64,000 nt of DNA, taken from assembly GCF_011440395.1 (NCBI RefSeq), contig NZ_JAAOIX010000001.1:124001-188000 (forward strand), written 5' to 3'. This document shows positions 34,235 through 45,009 of the stretch, piece after piece. Origin of the DNA: Pseudomaricurvus alcaniphilus (lineage in GTDB: Bacteria > Pseudomonadota > Gammaproteobacteria > Pseudomonadales > Cellvibrionaceae). Both the position numbers and the translations under genes were made by a program. Under the pieces are notes generated by a model. The model was given only the letters and a program-made list of their open reading frames with translations, had not been told where the DNA came from and made no database searches. Position 1 is the first letter of the stretch. Each line of letters starts with the position of its first letter.

Positions 34235-34289
34235 GTTGGGCGCTATGGGGTAGAGTCAAAATTACAATAACCTTAATGGGGATGTCACC

Positions 34290-34961
34290 GTGCCAGAATT
34301 ACTAACCGATATTGAGTGCCGTATCATCGGCTGCCTGATGGAAAAATCCATCACCACCCCCGACCAGTATCCACTTACGCTCAACGCTCTGACCAACGCC
34401 TGCAACCAGAAATCCAGCCGCAATCCGGTGCTCAACCTGTCCAGTGGTGAGGTGCAGCGCAGTGCGCGGGAGCTGGGTGAGCGCAAGCTGGTCCGGGTTG
34501 AAGAAAGCTTTAAAAGGGGCACTGAAAAATACGGCCACCGCTTCTGCAACACCCCCTTCGGCGGGCTGCAATTTGATGAGGCCCAATACGCCATCATCTG
34601 CCTGCTGTTGCTGCGCGGCCCACAAACACCGGGAGAGTTGCGGGCTCACAGCGGTCGCCTGCATCAATTCGCCGACAACGATGCCGTGCTCAGCGCGCTC
34701 GACGGGTTGCTGCAGCGGGACGATGATCCGCTGGTTGTGCAGCTGCCCCGCAGCCCGGGGCGCAAGGATGCAGAGTATACCCATTTATTTGCCGGGCCTG
34801 TGGACCAGGAGGCTTACGCCAGGGAAACCCAGAGCGCGGCGCGGACAGAGCCGCCGGCCAGCCGCGGAAGCTCCGTCGACCAGGCCACTCTGGCTGAGCT
34901 CAACGACAGGGTCAGTTACCTGGAGCAGGAGCTGGCGAGGTTGAAAGCACTTATTGAGTAG
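34290..34961 (+). CDS. YceH-family protein (DUF480)
   Basis: 223-aa protein of the conserved YceH family, function unproven; the fold is two winged-helix domains. The GTG at 34290 follows a GGGGAT site. Recognisable segments are LTDIECRIIGCLMEKSITTPDQYPL, then NRNP-like KSSRNPVLNLSSGEVQ and LRGPQTPGELRAHSGRL. The C-terminus ends in a short coiled coil (LNDRVSYLEQELARLKALIE). Monocistronic by appearance. Confidence 0.93.
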   Translation: MPELLTDIECRIIGCLMEKSITTPDQYPLTLNALTNACNQKSSRNPVLNLSSGEVQRSARELGERKLVRVEESFKRGTEKYGHRFCNTPFGGLQFDEAQYAIICLLLLRGPQTPGELRAHSGRLHQFADNDAVLSALDGLLQRDDDPLVVQLPRSPGRKDAEYTHLFAGPVDQEAYARETQSAARTEPPASRGSSVDQATLAELNDRVSYLEQELARLKALIE

Positions 34962-35030
34962 AACGACCATTAACCTGGCCAGTCGTATCAGCTTTCTTCA
35001 AATTCAGCGGGAAACCCAGCGCCAGCAGCC

Positions 35031-36080
35031 ATGCCAGAGTCACCGATTACGGTCCCAATCAGTTTTGTGGAAAACCTGCTCAGCCAGGTGGACCAGCATG
35101 GCTACAGCGTGCCCCAACTGCTGGCAGATTCCGGCATCGAGCCACGGGAGCTGAAGGGGCACTATTTTTCCGCGCCACGCTACGGCAAGTTGTACCAGAG
35201 AGCCATGTGGGTATTCCAGGACGAATGGTTTGGCATGCTCAGCGGCGGCCCCATTCGCAAAGGCTCATTCCGGCTTTTGTCCCTCTCCGTTCTGCATTGC
35301 AAGACACTGCGCCAGGGTTTGATTCGAACCCGGGAATTCAGCCAAATTTGCCGGGGCTTCAAAGTCAGCGGCCAATTGGAGGAATTGGACGACGTGGCGC
35401 GGCTCCGCTTGGCGCCGCTGGATTGCATTACCGCGGCAGAGTTTGAGCAGTTGCTGGCGACTGTTTCGCCGGTAGTGATTCACACCACCCTGGCGACCCT
35501 GCACCGTTACTACAGCTGGTTGATCGGTCGAGACATACCGGTTGACCGGGTGTACTTTACCTTTCCTGGCCAGGGGGAGGTGGCGCAAATGGCGTCTCTT
35601 TCCCCAAAGCAACGGGTATTCGAACACGACTTCAACGGCATAGAGTTCCCGGCCAGGTTTCTGGATTACCCCATTACTCAAACCGAAGAGAGCCTGGAAG
35701 AGTTTCTGCGCCTGGCCCCTTTTGACCTGGTGGTAAAGACCGGCGAGGGCCAAGCCTTGTCCGACCGGGTCAAGGCCCTGTTGAACCAGAATGTCAGCCA
35801 CGCCATGTTAAGCAGCGAGCAGATCGCGCGCAGGCTCAATATGTCTGTCACTACCATGAGGCGCAAGCTGCAGAAGGAAAATACCTCGTTCCAGCAGTTG
35901 AAAGACGAGTGTCGCATGGAAGCGGCTTTCCACTATTTGGGCTGTCCAGATTTGAGCAACAGGGAAATTGCCGATCGACTCGGGTTTGACGAGATAAGTA
36001 CGTTTTTTCGCGCGTTTAAGAAGTGGACCGGTGTCACCCCGGGGCAGTATCGCTCTGGAGAGATCGAAGCTGGAACCTGA
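35031..36080 (+). CDS. AraC-family regulator with arabinose-binding-like N-domain
   Basis: 349-aa transcription regulator. N-terminal sensor (residues about 20-210) of the OruR/ArgR-like 'Arabinose_bd' type (SFRLLSLSVLHCKTLRQGL, FNGIEFPARFLDYPIT). The C-terminal AraC helix-turn-helix pair has ARRLNMSVTTMRRKLQKE and NREIADRLGFDEISTFFRAFKKWTGVTPGQYR. These regulators often control lipid or acyl-CoA pathways, and it lies 183 bp upstream of fadB on the same strand; control of fadBA is a plausible inference only. Confidence 0.92.
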   Translation: MPESPITVPISFVENLLSQVDQHGYSVPQLLADSGIEPRELKGHYFSAPRYGKLYQRAMWVFQDEWFGMLSGGPIRKGSFRLLSLSVLHCKTLRQGLIRTREFSQICRGFKVSGQLEELDDVARLRLAPLDCITAAEFEQLLATVSPVVIHTTLATLHRYYSWLIGRDIPVDRVYFTFPGQGEVAQMASLSPKQRVFEHDFNGIEFPARFLDYPITQTEESLEEFLRLAPFDLVVKTGEGQALSDRVKALLNQNVSHAMLSSEQIARRLNMSVTTMRRKLQKENTSFQQLKDECRMEAAFHYLGCPDLSNREIADRLGFDEISTFFRAFKKWTGVTPGQYRSGEIEAGT

Positions 36081-36262
36081 TTCGGCGCTTTTCGGGCAGA
36101 GCTTTATTTCGACAGTGATATTGGTTGTCTTTGTAATTGTTTGTTGGCCACTTCTCTCTAGAATCAGTCTACGAACACATTCACCACAGGGTAGCGCCCA
36201 TCCATACAATAGCCGTTATCACGGTATGGGGGCATAAGAGACAATACTTACGGAGTAAACCA

Positions 36263-38425
36263 ATGGAGTTTCAAGGTAAGGCGATACGCTTGAGCGTATC
36301 GGGCGATGGTATCGCGGAAATGGTGTTTGACCTGGAGAATGACTCGGTCAACAAGTTCAACAGACAGACACTCGATGAGTTGCGCGAAGTCACTCGGCAA
36401 CTGGCGGCCGCGGATGGCGTCAGGGGGCTGCTGGTTAAGAGCGGCAAGCCGGTATTTATTGTCGGTGCCGACATCACCGAATTCGGCCAGAACTTTGTGT
36501 TGGCTGAAGCAGATATCATTGCCTCGCTCGCTGACATTAACAATACCTTCAATGCCATCGAAGACTTGCCTTATCCCTCGGTCAGCCTGATCAACGGCGT
36601 TGCCCTCGGCGGTGGTTTCGAGATGGCCCTCACCACCGACTTCCGGGTGATGAGTGAAGCGGCGATTGTCGGTTTCCCGGAAACCCAGTTGGGCATTATC
36701 CCCGGTTATGGCGGCACGGTGCGCTTTCCTCGCCTGGTGGGCACAGATAACGCCATCGAGTGGATCGCTAGCGGCAAGCGGCAGAAGGCGCAGGTTGCGC
36801 TGGCGGTTGGCGCGGTCGACGCCGTGGTCGCACCAGAGTTGGTGGAACCCGCGGGTCGCGACCTGCTGGAGCGAGCAATTGCCGGTGATTTCGACTGGCA
36901 GGCCAGAAAGGCAGAAAAGAAGAGCCCGCTGTTACTCAACGATATCGAAGCGAGCATGTCTTTCGAGACCGCCAAGGGCATGGTAGCCGCACAGGCGGGG
37001 CCGCACTATCCTGCGCCCCTGACCGCGGTGAAGACAATTCAGAAGCACGCCAAATTGTCACGGGACGAAGCCCTCAAGGTGGAGACAGCAGCGGTCAGCA
37101 AACTGGCCAAGACCGAAGTAGCGGCCAATCTGGTGGCGATGTACCTGGGCGATCAGCAACTGGCCAAAATCGGTAAAAAGTGGGCGGCCCAGAGCGACCC
37201 GGTAAAACGCGCGGCGGTCCTCGGTGCCGGCATTATGGGCGGCGGCATTGCCTACCAGTCCGCCGTCACCGGAACGCCCATAATCATGAAAGACATTAAC
37301 CCGGCCGGCATCGAACTGGGTTTGGGCGAAGCGGCCAAGCTGCTGGCCAAGCGCGTCAATCGCGGGCGCATGAAGCCCGAGCAGATGGCCGCGGTACTGA
37401 ATGCCATTGTTCCCTCGCTCAACTACGGCGATTTTGGCGGCCTGGACATCGTTGTGGAAGCTGTGGTCGAAAACCCCAAGGTCAAGCACGCGGTGCTGGC
37501 GGAAGCCGAGCAACAGATCGGTGCGGACACTGTACTGGCGTCCAATACCTCGACGATTTCCATCGATTACCTGGCCCAACCCCTGAGTCGCCCGGAAAAT
37601 TTCTGCGGCATGCATTTCTTCAATCCGGTTCACGCGATGCCGTTGGTGGAAGTGATTCGCGGCAGTAAAACCAGCGCGGCCACCGTGGCCAAAACCGTGA
37701 ACTATGCGCTGGCGATGGGCAAGAAACCCGTCGTGGTGCGCGATTGCCCGGGGTTTCTGGTCAACCGTATTTTGCTCCCGTACATGGGCGCCTTTCTGCA
37801 GTTACTGCATGATGGAGCGGATTTCGTCCAGGCAGATCGGGTGATGGAGAAATTTGGTTGGCCCATGGGGCCCGCCTACCTGGCGGATGTGGTGGGCATC
37901 GATACCGGTGTGCACGCCAGTGCCGTCATGGCCGAGGGTTTTCCCGACCGCATGCAGCAGCACTTCAAGACCGGCCACCAGCTGCTGCTGGAAAACGAGC
38001 GCCTGGGGCAAAAGAACGGTTGCGGCTACTACCGTTATGAGATGGACAAGCGCGGCAAACCGGCGAAGCGTGTGGACCCGGCAGTCTATGACCTGCTGGC
38101 CCCGCACTGCGCCCCGCGCCGGCAATTCGAGGACAGTGAGATACTGGAGCGGATGATGACAGCACTCTGCCTCGAGGCAGTTCGCTGTCTGGAGGATGGC
38201 ATTGTCGATAGCGCCAACGAGCTGGACCTGGCGCTGGTTTACGGTATTGGTATGCCGCCATTTGTGGGCGGCGCACTGAAATATATGGATTCCCTGGGAC
38301 TGGAAAGCTTTGTTGCCCAGGCGGATAAATACGCAGAACTGGGTGGCGCTTATAAAGTGACCGATAAATTGCGCGCAATGGCGGCTGCAGGTGAGCGTTT
38401 TTACGCTCTGCCTGGCCAGGCCTAA
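36263..38425 (+). CDS. fadB: Fatty acid oxidation complex alpha subunit FadB
   Basis: Bifunctional enoyl-CoA hydratase / 3-hydroxyacyl-CoA dehydrogenase of beta-oxidation (720 aa; typical 715-730). The start is the ATG at 36263, with GGAG 8 nt upstream; an upstream in-frame ATG would add 42 unrelated residues. Crotonase part: [20 protein letters not shown] and [14 protein letters not shown]. Dehydrogenase part: [27 protein letters not shown] and the catalytic His in [16 protein letters not shown]. The fadA gene follows after 18 bp. Confidence 0.97.
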   Translation: MEFQGKAIRLSVSGDGIAEMVFDLENDSVNKFNRQTLDELREVTRQLAAADGVRGLLVKSGKPVFIVGADITEFGQNFVLAEADIIASLADINNTFNAIEDLPYPSVSLINGVALGGGFEMALTTDFRVMSEAAIVGFPETQLGIIPGYGGTVRFPRLVGTDNAIEWIASGKRQKAQVALAVGAVDAVVAPELVEPAGRDLLERAIAGDFDWQARKAEKKSPLLLNDIEASMSFETAKGMVAAQAGPHYPAPLTAVKTIQKHAKLSRDEALKVETAAVSKLAKTEVAANLVAMYLGDQQLAKIGKKWAAQSDPVKRAAVLGAGIMGGGIAYQSAVTGTPIIMKDINPAGIELGLGEAAKLLAKRVNRGRMKPEQMAAVLNAIVPSLNYGDFGGLDIVVEAVVENPKVKHAVLAEAEQQIGADTVLASNTSTISIDYLAQPLSRPENFCGMHFFNPVHAMPLVEVIRGSKTSAATVAKTVNYALAMGKKPVVVRDCPGFLVNRILLPYMGAFLQLLHDGADFVQADRVMEKFGWPMGPAYLADVVGIDTGVHASAVMAEGFPDRMQQHFKTGHQLLLENERLGQKNGCGYYRYEMDKRGKPAKRVDPAVYDLLAPHCAPRRQFEDSEILERMMTALCLEAVRCLEDGIVDSANELDLALVYGIGMPPFVGGALKYMDSLGLESFVAQADKYAELGGAYKVTDKLRAMAAAGERFYALPGQA

Positions 38426-39619
<1,194 letters not shown>

Positions 39620-39713
39620 GTGTTGCAGGTCGCATGCATGGTTCAAGGTTATTCAGTGCATTGATCAGATGTGCCTGATGGCCTTACGGCGTTTTATGAT
39701 GAGCTTGGAGGTT

Positions 39714-39750
39714 ATCGTTCGATTCGTTTATACTGAACGAATCGAACGAT
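39714..39750. promoter_or_regulatory. Operator palindrome of the Phd/ParE-type pair with -10 in its centre
   Basis: Arms ATCGTTCGATTCGTT (39714-39728) and the exact inverse (39736-39750) flank TATACTG. TATACT (39729-39734) is a good -10 box, with a weak TTGGAG -35 18 bp upstream. Repressor bound here would cover the promoter; the antitoxin ATG is 20 bp downstream. Confidence 0.8.
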
Positions 39751-39769
39751 TTAAGCGAGATCAAAGACG

Positions 39770-40030
39770 ATGGACACACTTTCTGCCAATGAAGCTAAAA
39801 CCCATTTCGGCGATATGTTGTTAAAAGCCCAACGTGCGCCGATCCAGATTAGCAAGAACGGCAAACCTGTTGCGGTGGTAATTTCAGCGGACGAGTACGC
39901 AAGCATCGAGAAGCTCAAATTGCAATTGTTGCAATCAAGAGCGGTTCAAGCCAGGGCCGATATAGCAGCGGGCAACCTGGTTGATGGCGATTCATTTTTC
40001 GATGAGTTGGAAGCGGGCCATCACGACTGA
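39770..40030 (+). CDS. Phd/YefM-family antitoxin
   Basis: 86-aa antitoxin. MDTLSANEAKTHFGDMLLKA followed by NGKPVAVVISADEYASIEKL is the standard Phd/YefM DNA-binding fold. The C-terminal part (ARADIAAGNLVDGDSFFDELEA) is the likely toxin-binding tail. Its stop overlaps the toxin start (TGATG). Autorepression through the palindrome just upstream is expected. Confidence 0.9.
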   Translation: MDTLSANEAKTHFGDMLLKAQRAPIQISKNGKPVAVVISADEYASIEKLKLQLLQSRAVQARADIAAGNLVDGDSFFDELEAGHHD

Positions 40031-40338
40031 TGCCAACTTATGGCTTAACCCCGGATGCCCAGGCGGACTTGATCGAAATCCGCCGGTTTACGCTAAAACA
40101 ATGGGGGCCTGCTCAGTCTGTAAAATACTTATCGGAACTTCGCAATACCATTCGCCTGCTTGCTGCAACGCCCTCACTGGGCAAACCCAGGCCCGAAGTT
40201 GATTCAAATGTGTTGAGCTTTCCTCATGCCAGCCACGTCATTTATTACGCGGTGCATGAGCAACACCTGGTTGTGTTTGGCGTGCTGCACAAACGCATGG
40301 GGCCGCTCAATCATCTGGCTGAGCGAGAGGGGATTTAA
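40030..40338 (+). CDS. RelE/ParE-family toxin
   Basis: 102-aa toxin. The N-terminus TYGLTPDAQADLIEIRRFTLKQWG and the later LAATPSLGKPRPEV, SFPHASHVIYYAVHEQHLVVFGVLHKRM fit ParE-type proteins (gyrase inhibitors) better than RelE ribosome-dependent nucleases, but the boundary is loose. Translationally coupled to the antitoxin by a 1-nt overlap. Confidence 0.9.
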   Translation: MPTYGLTPDAQADLIEIRRFTLKQWGPAQSVKYLSELRNTIRLLAATPSLGKPRPEVDSNVLSFPHASHVIYYAVHEQHLVVFGVLHKRMGPLNHLAEREGI

Positions 40339-40867
40339 TAGGGCTGGCTGATGATGTTTGAGTGAGCCAAAGAGTCTATCCAGCTACATCCATGAGTTAC
40401 GGCCGCAGTGGCTAAATCCAGCGTTTTTAACGGTGCGGCCTCAGCTTTGTCATCGGTTATCTTTTATTCCTATTGCCCAACTGTTGCGGGTGGAAGAAAC
40501 CACAGCTCACAAATTGATGGACTAAACCTTCCAGAGAATAATATTCAATTTAACATAATATACATTATACGCAATAATAGGCGGGTCTGGTTACCACATC
40601 AAAACATGTTATATCTGGATATCTCCGACGCTACGGACTGCCGACAACACTCGTTTAAATGGAAACCCATAAAACCTGAGAGACCCGTTTCAGGAGGCTG
40701 AATGCGTTTTGAAGGTGTAACGCAGGAAGAAAAAAAACGACAAGGGCACTGGTCAGTACCCTTGTCGTAAGCGCATGGAGTAACTATTTGGCGTAGAGAA
40801 TCACTCCCGGCGGTGTACCGGTGCTGATAATGTCGCCGCACCGCAGGCATGCTATACAAGCTGTGCG
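40339..40867. other. Intergenic region, ParE-type toxin to lutC
   Basis: This 529-bp gap has one clear element, the lut terminator at 40730-40767. An AT-rich stretch at 40540-40620 and weak ORFs of 86-97 codons on both strands show no family features and are not called. Confidence 0.5.
40730..40767 (-). terminator. Terminator of the lutABC operon
   Basis: Arms CGACAAGGGCACT (40738-40750) and AGTACCCTTGTCG (40755-40767) with a 4-nt loop and one G-U pair. On the minus strand the hairpin is followed by eight T. It lies 100 bp past the lutC stop. Confidence 0.88.
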
Positions 40868-41512
40868 CTATTCTACCAACAGCACCACCAGCTCCCGAGG
40901 CCCATGTGCCCCATAGGCCAGGGTCTGCTGGATATCCGCAGTTTTGGATGGCCCCGAGATCAGCACGGCGTTGGTGGGCAGCTGCTCGCTCCAGCGCTGC
41001 TTCCTGATCAATTCACCAAAGTCGTTATAGATCGCGCTTTGCTCCACCACCACAATATGCAACGGCGGCACCAGCGACAGGCTCCGCGGCTCACTGGCGT
41101 CCGGCCACAGCACAATGGAACCGGTGGCGGCGATAGCGCAGCGGGAACCGGTGATGGCGGCGGGTACCGAGTTGAACAGCGTATCTTTATTGCCGTCAAT
41201 ACTGGGGTAAAAGGTGTTCAGGGATATCTCGCCCTCGATCTCTTGCAGGGCATCTACCCAACCACTGCCGCACATCAGCTGGTTGATATCGCGCTGTTGC
41301 AACAGGGTTTTCACCGATGCGGCAATTTCAGCGCGTTTAATGCGCATTACTTCGGCGTGATTATCCGTCAGCAACCGTACAAACTGCTCCACATTTTGCG
41401 CCGGGCTCCGCACTTCTGGAGCAGCCGCAGGCTCGGCGGGGAGCGCCGCGTCTGTGGCGGCCGGCAATTGCATTTTCAGTTTTGCCAGAATATTGGCTTT
41501 GGCGCTATTCAT
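40868..41512 (-). CDS. lutC: Lactate utilisation protein LutC (LUD domain)
   Basis: 214-aa LUD-domain subunit of the LutABC L-lactate oxidase complex. N-terminal MNSAKANILAKLKMQLP, then the Ala/Pro/Glu-rich linker, then EIEGEISLNTFYPSI, AIAATGSIVLWPDASEPRSLSLVPPLHIVVV and LISGPSKTADIQQTLAYGAHGPREL, which are the conserved LutC segments. Starts within the lutB stop (ATGA overlap). Last gene of the operon. Confidence 0.93.
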   Translation of the reverse strand: MNSAKANILAKLKMQLPAATDAALPAEPAAAPEVRSPAQNVEQFVRLLTDNHAEVMRIKRAEIAASVKTLLQQRDINQLMCGSGWVDALQEIEGEISLNTFYPSIDGNKDTLFNSVPAAITGSRCAIAATGSIVLWPDASEPRSLSLVPPLHIVVVEQSAIYNDFGELIRKQRWSEQLPTNAVLISGPSKTADIQQTLAYGAHGPRELVVLLVE

Positions 41513-42981
41513 TGCCCTTCCCTCCTTTGTTCGCGCTGTTTAACCAACTCGCGCAGTGGGCGCCGGGCCGGTTTGGGCAGGGTTCTGACCCGGGTCCAGG
41601 CACCGGCTTTGGCTGGCGTCAACCAGCGCCCGCGACTGGCCAGCCACATGGCGATCGCATAGATAACGGGAGACGTATTCAAGCGGCTCCACAGCTTCCA
41701 GATGCCCGCTTCCAGCGGTTTGCGATTGCAGCCCTGGCCCTTGACTACCAGCGGCTCCCCTTTGGCTTTGACCGACTCCTTGCGCAGGCGCAGCAAGATT
41801 TTGGGGATCGGTATTTTGACTGGACACACCTCACCGCAGGCGCCGCACAGAGACGATGCCGTCGGTAAATCTTTGGTGGCCTCCAGCCCCAGCATATGGG
41901 GCGAGACAATTTTGCCGATCGGCCCCGGATAAACCGTACCGTAGGCGTGGCCGCCGATGCGGGTATACACCGGGCAATGGTTCATGCAGGCGCCGCAGCG
42001 AATACACTGCAGGGTTTGGCGCAACTCCTCATCGGCAAACGCCTGGCTGCGACCGTTATCCAACAGCACCAGGTGCACTTCTTTGGGACCGTCTTTTTCC
42101 CCTTCCCGGCGCGGATGGGTGATCATATTGAAATAGGTGGAAATGATCTGGCCGGTGGCGCTGCGAGTTAACAGGCTCAACAGCGGCGGCACATCGTCCA
42201 GCAATTCCACCACCTTTTCGATCCCGGTAATGGCGATATGCATCTCGGGTACCGTGCTCACCATGCGGCCGTTACCCTCGTTTTCCACCAGGCACAAGGT
42301 GCCTGTTTCCGCCACGGCGAAGTTCACTCCGGTCACGCCCACATCGGCGTGACAAAACTTGTCCCGCAGGGCCTGGCGGCCGGTGCGAATCAAGGTATCC
42401 ACGTCGGTGGTGTAGTCAAAACCGGGAATGTTGTGCGCAAACAGATCGGCCACCTGGCTCTTGTTCTGGTGAATGGCGGGCATGATGATGTGGGAGGGAT
42501 GTTCACCGGCCATTTGCACGATGTATTCCCCCATATCGGTTTCCAGGCATTCGATGCCCTGGGCCTGGAGGTGATCGTTGAGGGCGGTTTCTTCCGACAC
42601 CATGGATTTGCCCTTCACCACTTTAGTGCCATTTTTACGCTGGATCAGCTCCGCAATAATGGTGTTGGCTTCGGCGGTGGTTTCCGCCCAGTGCACCTGA
42701 ATGCCATTTTGTTCCAGTTTGCTTTCCAGTTGTTCCAGTAACTCGGGCAACTTCAGCAGGCAGCGCTGTTTAATAAGCTGGCATTTGCGGCGCAGGGTTT
42801 CCAGTTCATCTTCCGACGGAAACGCCTGCCGGCGCTTGTCGGTGAGGTAATCCATGGCACCGCGAAAGTTTTCCCGCAGTTGCGGGTTGGCCAGGTCCCG
42901 GGCAACGTTACCCCGAAATTGACGGGCGCTGGCCTCGTATTTGCTGCCGTCAGTGGCGATGGTATTGGCTCTCGTATTCAC
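41509..42981 (-). CDS. lutB: Lactate utilisation iron-sulfur protein LutB
   Basis: 490-aa subunit with a LUD domain and two 4Fe-4S clusters. The chosen start is GTG at 42981, since GTGA overlaps the lutA stop, GGGGAG lies upstream, and the family begins here; the longer frame upstream is read-through of lutA in another frame. Key parts: VVKGKSMVSEETALNDHL, ADVGVTGVNFAVAETGTL, then CIRCGACMNHCPVY and LCGACGEVCPVKIP for the clusters. It passes electrons from lactate with LutA and LutC. Confidence 0.94.
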   Translation of the reverse strand: MNTRANTIATDGSKYEASARQFRGNVARDLANPQLRENFRGAMDYLTDKRRQAFPSEDELETLRRKCQLIKQRCLLKLPELLEQLESKLEQNGIQVHWAETTAEANTIIAELIQRKNGTKVVKGKSMVSEETALNDHLQAQGIECLETDMGEYIVQMAGEHPSHIIMPAIHQNKSQVADLFAHNIPGFDYTTDVDTLIRTGRQALRDKFCHADVGVTGVNFAVAETGTLCLVENEGNGRMVSTVPEMHIAITGIEKVVELLDDVPPLLSLLTRSATGQIISTYFNMITHPRREGEKDGPKEVHLVLLDNGRSQAFADEELRQTLQCIRCGACMNHCPVYTRIGGHAYGTVYPGPIGKIVSPHMLGLEATKDLPTASSLCGACGEVCPVKIPIPKILLRLRKESVKAKGEPLVVKGQGCNRKPLEAGIWKLWSRLNTSPVIYAIAMWLASRGRWLTPAKAGAWTRVRTLPKPARRPLRELVKQREQRREGQ

Positions 42982-43775
42982 GCATTGTCTCCCCGGGTGC
43001 GGCGCAACAGATAACTGGCGATATGCTCGCCTCGAAACGCTTCTTGCTGGTACTCCAGCGCTCCGTTGATATTCATCATGCAGCCCCAGTCTGCGCTGAC
43101 GTAGCGCACCGCATCGGTGGCCAGCAGGTGTTTGACCTTGTCCTGCACCATAGCGCCAGAAATATCCCCGTGCTTGACCGCAAAGGTGCCGCCGAAACCA
43201 CAACATTCGCTGATATAGTCGTGTTCTACCAACTCTACCTGGCCCAATTGCTCCAGCAGGGCTTTGCCAGTAATGTGCACGTCCATCTCCCGGCGAGCGG
43301 CGCAGGAGGTGTGCAGCGCTACTCGCTCGGGCGCGCCCTGGTCTTGCAACTTCACTTCGAGCACGCAAGTGAGGAACTCGGTAAATTCAAAAATACGCTC
43401 ACAGAAGGCCGCCACTTCCAGGTCGTTGTCATGCTTTAACATGTCCAGGTAATGGTGTCGCAGCATGCCGCCGCAGGAGCCGGAGATCACCACGATGGGA
43501 ATATCCAGCGGAAACTGCTTGATCTGGTGCCGGGCCACCACCCTGGCCTCGTCTTCGTAACCGGAGTTGTAGGCCGGCTGGCCACAACATGACTGCCCCT
43601 GGGGAAAGAGCACCTCCAGCCCCTGGCGTTCCAGCAGTTCAATGGCATCGAGGCCGGATTGGGGAAACAGGGTATCCGCCAGGCAGGTACCAAACAGGTA
43701 TACCTGCGCCGGTTTGGGCGGGTAGACCCGCTTGGAGGTATGGCGCTTGGCAGAGGCTAACGGGAGAGCGGGCAT
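42978..43775 (-). CDS. lutA: Lactate utilisation protein LutA (CCG domain)
   Basis: 265-aa CCG-domain protein, first gene of the lut operon. Two cysteine-rich motifs: LFPQGQSCCGQPAYNSGY with SGSCGGMLRHHY in the first half, and LHTSCAARREMDVH with ISECCGFGGTFAVKHG in the second; these hold Fe-S clusters in related heterodisulfide reductase-like subunits. An N-terminal extension of about 20 residues (MPALPLASAKRHTSKRVYPP) precedes the usual start of the domain. AAGGA site upstream. Confidence 0.93.
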   Translation of the reverse strand: MPALPLASAKRHTSKRVYPPKPAQVYLFGTCLADTLFPQSGLDAIELLERQGLEVLFPQGQSCCGQPAYNSGYEDEARVVARHQIKQFPLDIPIVVISGSCGGMLRHHYLDMLKHDNDLEVAAFCERIFEFTEFLTCVLEVKLQDQGAPERVALHTSCAARREMDVHITGKALLEQLGQVELVEHDYISECCGFGGTFAVKHGDISGAMVQDKVKHLLATDAVRYVSADWGCMMNINGALEYQQEAFRGEHIASYLLRRTRGDNA

Positions 43776-43902
43776 TACGAGTATCCTTCACGGGCAAATA
43801 CTGAAGGCCTTAAATTACCGTATTGTCTATTGATAATAAATCGGCAACAGATAAAATTACTATTTCCAAAAACGTTGTAATCCAAATTTGCCTGGAGATA
43901 CC

Positions 43903-44808
43903 ATGGCCGGCGCCACTGAACTCGCCCTGTTTGCCCTGGTGGTGGACGCCAACTCCTTCAAGGAGGCCAGCCGCCAGGCCGGATTGACCACTGCCGTGGT
44001 CAGCAAGCGGATCAGCAAACTCGAGCAGGAGCTCGGTGTCCAGTTGCTCTACCGCACCACCCGCCGCCTGAGCCTGACCGAGGAAGGCCGGGCTCTGTAC
44101 CAGCATTGCAAGGGTATTAACCAGCAGGTGCAGGAAGCGCTGGGCGCCGTGAGCCATCTCTCGGAGCGCCTGAGCGGTACCATTCGCATGTCGGTGCCCA
44201 CCATCTCCGGCGAGCTGTTACTGGCCCAGGTGGTGGCGGAATTTTGCCAGCAGCACCCGCACCTGAATGTGGATATGCGACTCGACAATTCACTGGTCGA
44301 TCTGGTTAAGGAGGGGGTGGACCTGGCGATTCGCACCGCCATCATGGACGACTCCAGCCTGATCGCGCAAAAATTGATTCAATCCCACTGGGTGGTCTGC
44401 TGCGCGCCGGCCTATATCCAGCGCTTTGGTCAACCAACAACCCCGGCCGAGCTGCTGGAACACAACTGCCTGGCCTACACCTACCAGGCCCAAGGCGCCC
44501 ATGACTGGCGTTTTACTCACCGGGAACAATCCCAGTCAATTAAAGTATCTGGCAACTTCTCCACCAATAATGCCCAGGCCCTGCGCAAGGCCGCTTTGGC
44601 CGGTTGCGGGATTGTCTACGTGCCTCGCTGCAGTGTGTATGAAGATATCCAGCGCGGGGACCTGACCCCCCTGCTGCCCGACTATCAGCCCCGCTCACTG
44701 GGTGTTTACGCCGTTTACCCTTTCACCCGCTACCAGCCGAAGAAAGTACGGCTGTTGATTGAGCATATCCGCGCCGCCTACCAAAAAATGTCCGCCTACT
44801 TCGCATAG
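43903..44808 (+). CDS. LysR-family regulator divergent to lutABC
   Basis: 301-aa LysR-type regulator. The ATG at 43903 has GGAG 6 nt upstream; a start 15 nt earlier is less likely. Helix-turn-helix: ALVVDANSFKEASRQAGLTTAVVSKRISKLE, then RTTRRLSLTEEG. The co-inducer domain is of the LysR substrate-binding type (VRMSVPTISGELLLAQVV). It shares a 127-bp AT-rich intergenic region with lutA and probably controls it. Lactate operons are more often under GntR-type LldR/LutR, so this is a different arrangement. Confidence 0.92.
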   Translation: MAGATELALFALVVDANSFKEASRQAGLTTAVVSKRISKLEQELGVQLLYRTTRRLSLTEEGRALYQHCKGINQQVQEALGAVSHLSERLSGTIRMSVPTISGELLLAQVVAEFCQQHPHLNVDMRLDNSLVDLVKEGVDLAIRTAIMDDSSLIAQKLIQSHWVVCCAPAYIQRFGQPTTPAELLEHNCLAYTYQAQGAHDWRFTHREQSQSIKVSGNFSTNNAQALRKAALAGCGIVYVPRCSVYEDIQRGDLTPLLPDYQPRSLGVYAVYPFTRYQPKKVRLLIEHIRAAYQKMSAYFA

Positions 44809-45009
44809 CTATACCCGTCTGGCAATACCAATAAAACAGCACCACTAAAGATACCCCCTAGCCTTTATGCAAATATTTGCCAATACGGCCAGCGGCCAAA
44901 CGGGTTATTAGTACGCTTTTTCTAAAATAAGTCGGTACCTTGGTACTACATTGTGGCACGAATTTTTTTGAGTGGTGTCGATATCGTCTTTTAAGACGGG
45001 AGTTACACT

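Noticed and set aside
40408-40701. 97-codon ORF between the ParE-type toxin and lutC
   Set aside because: Low-complexity composition, no ribosome site and no recognisable motif; an overlapping minus-strand ORF is equally unconvincing.
42982-43368. N-terminal extension of lutB to 619 aa
   Set aside because: The extra residues are lutA read in another frame; the GTG at 42981 has a ribosome site, a GTGA overlap and the family's normal length.
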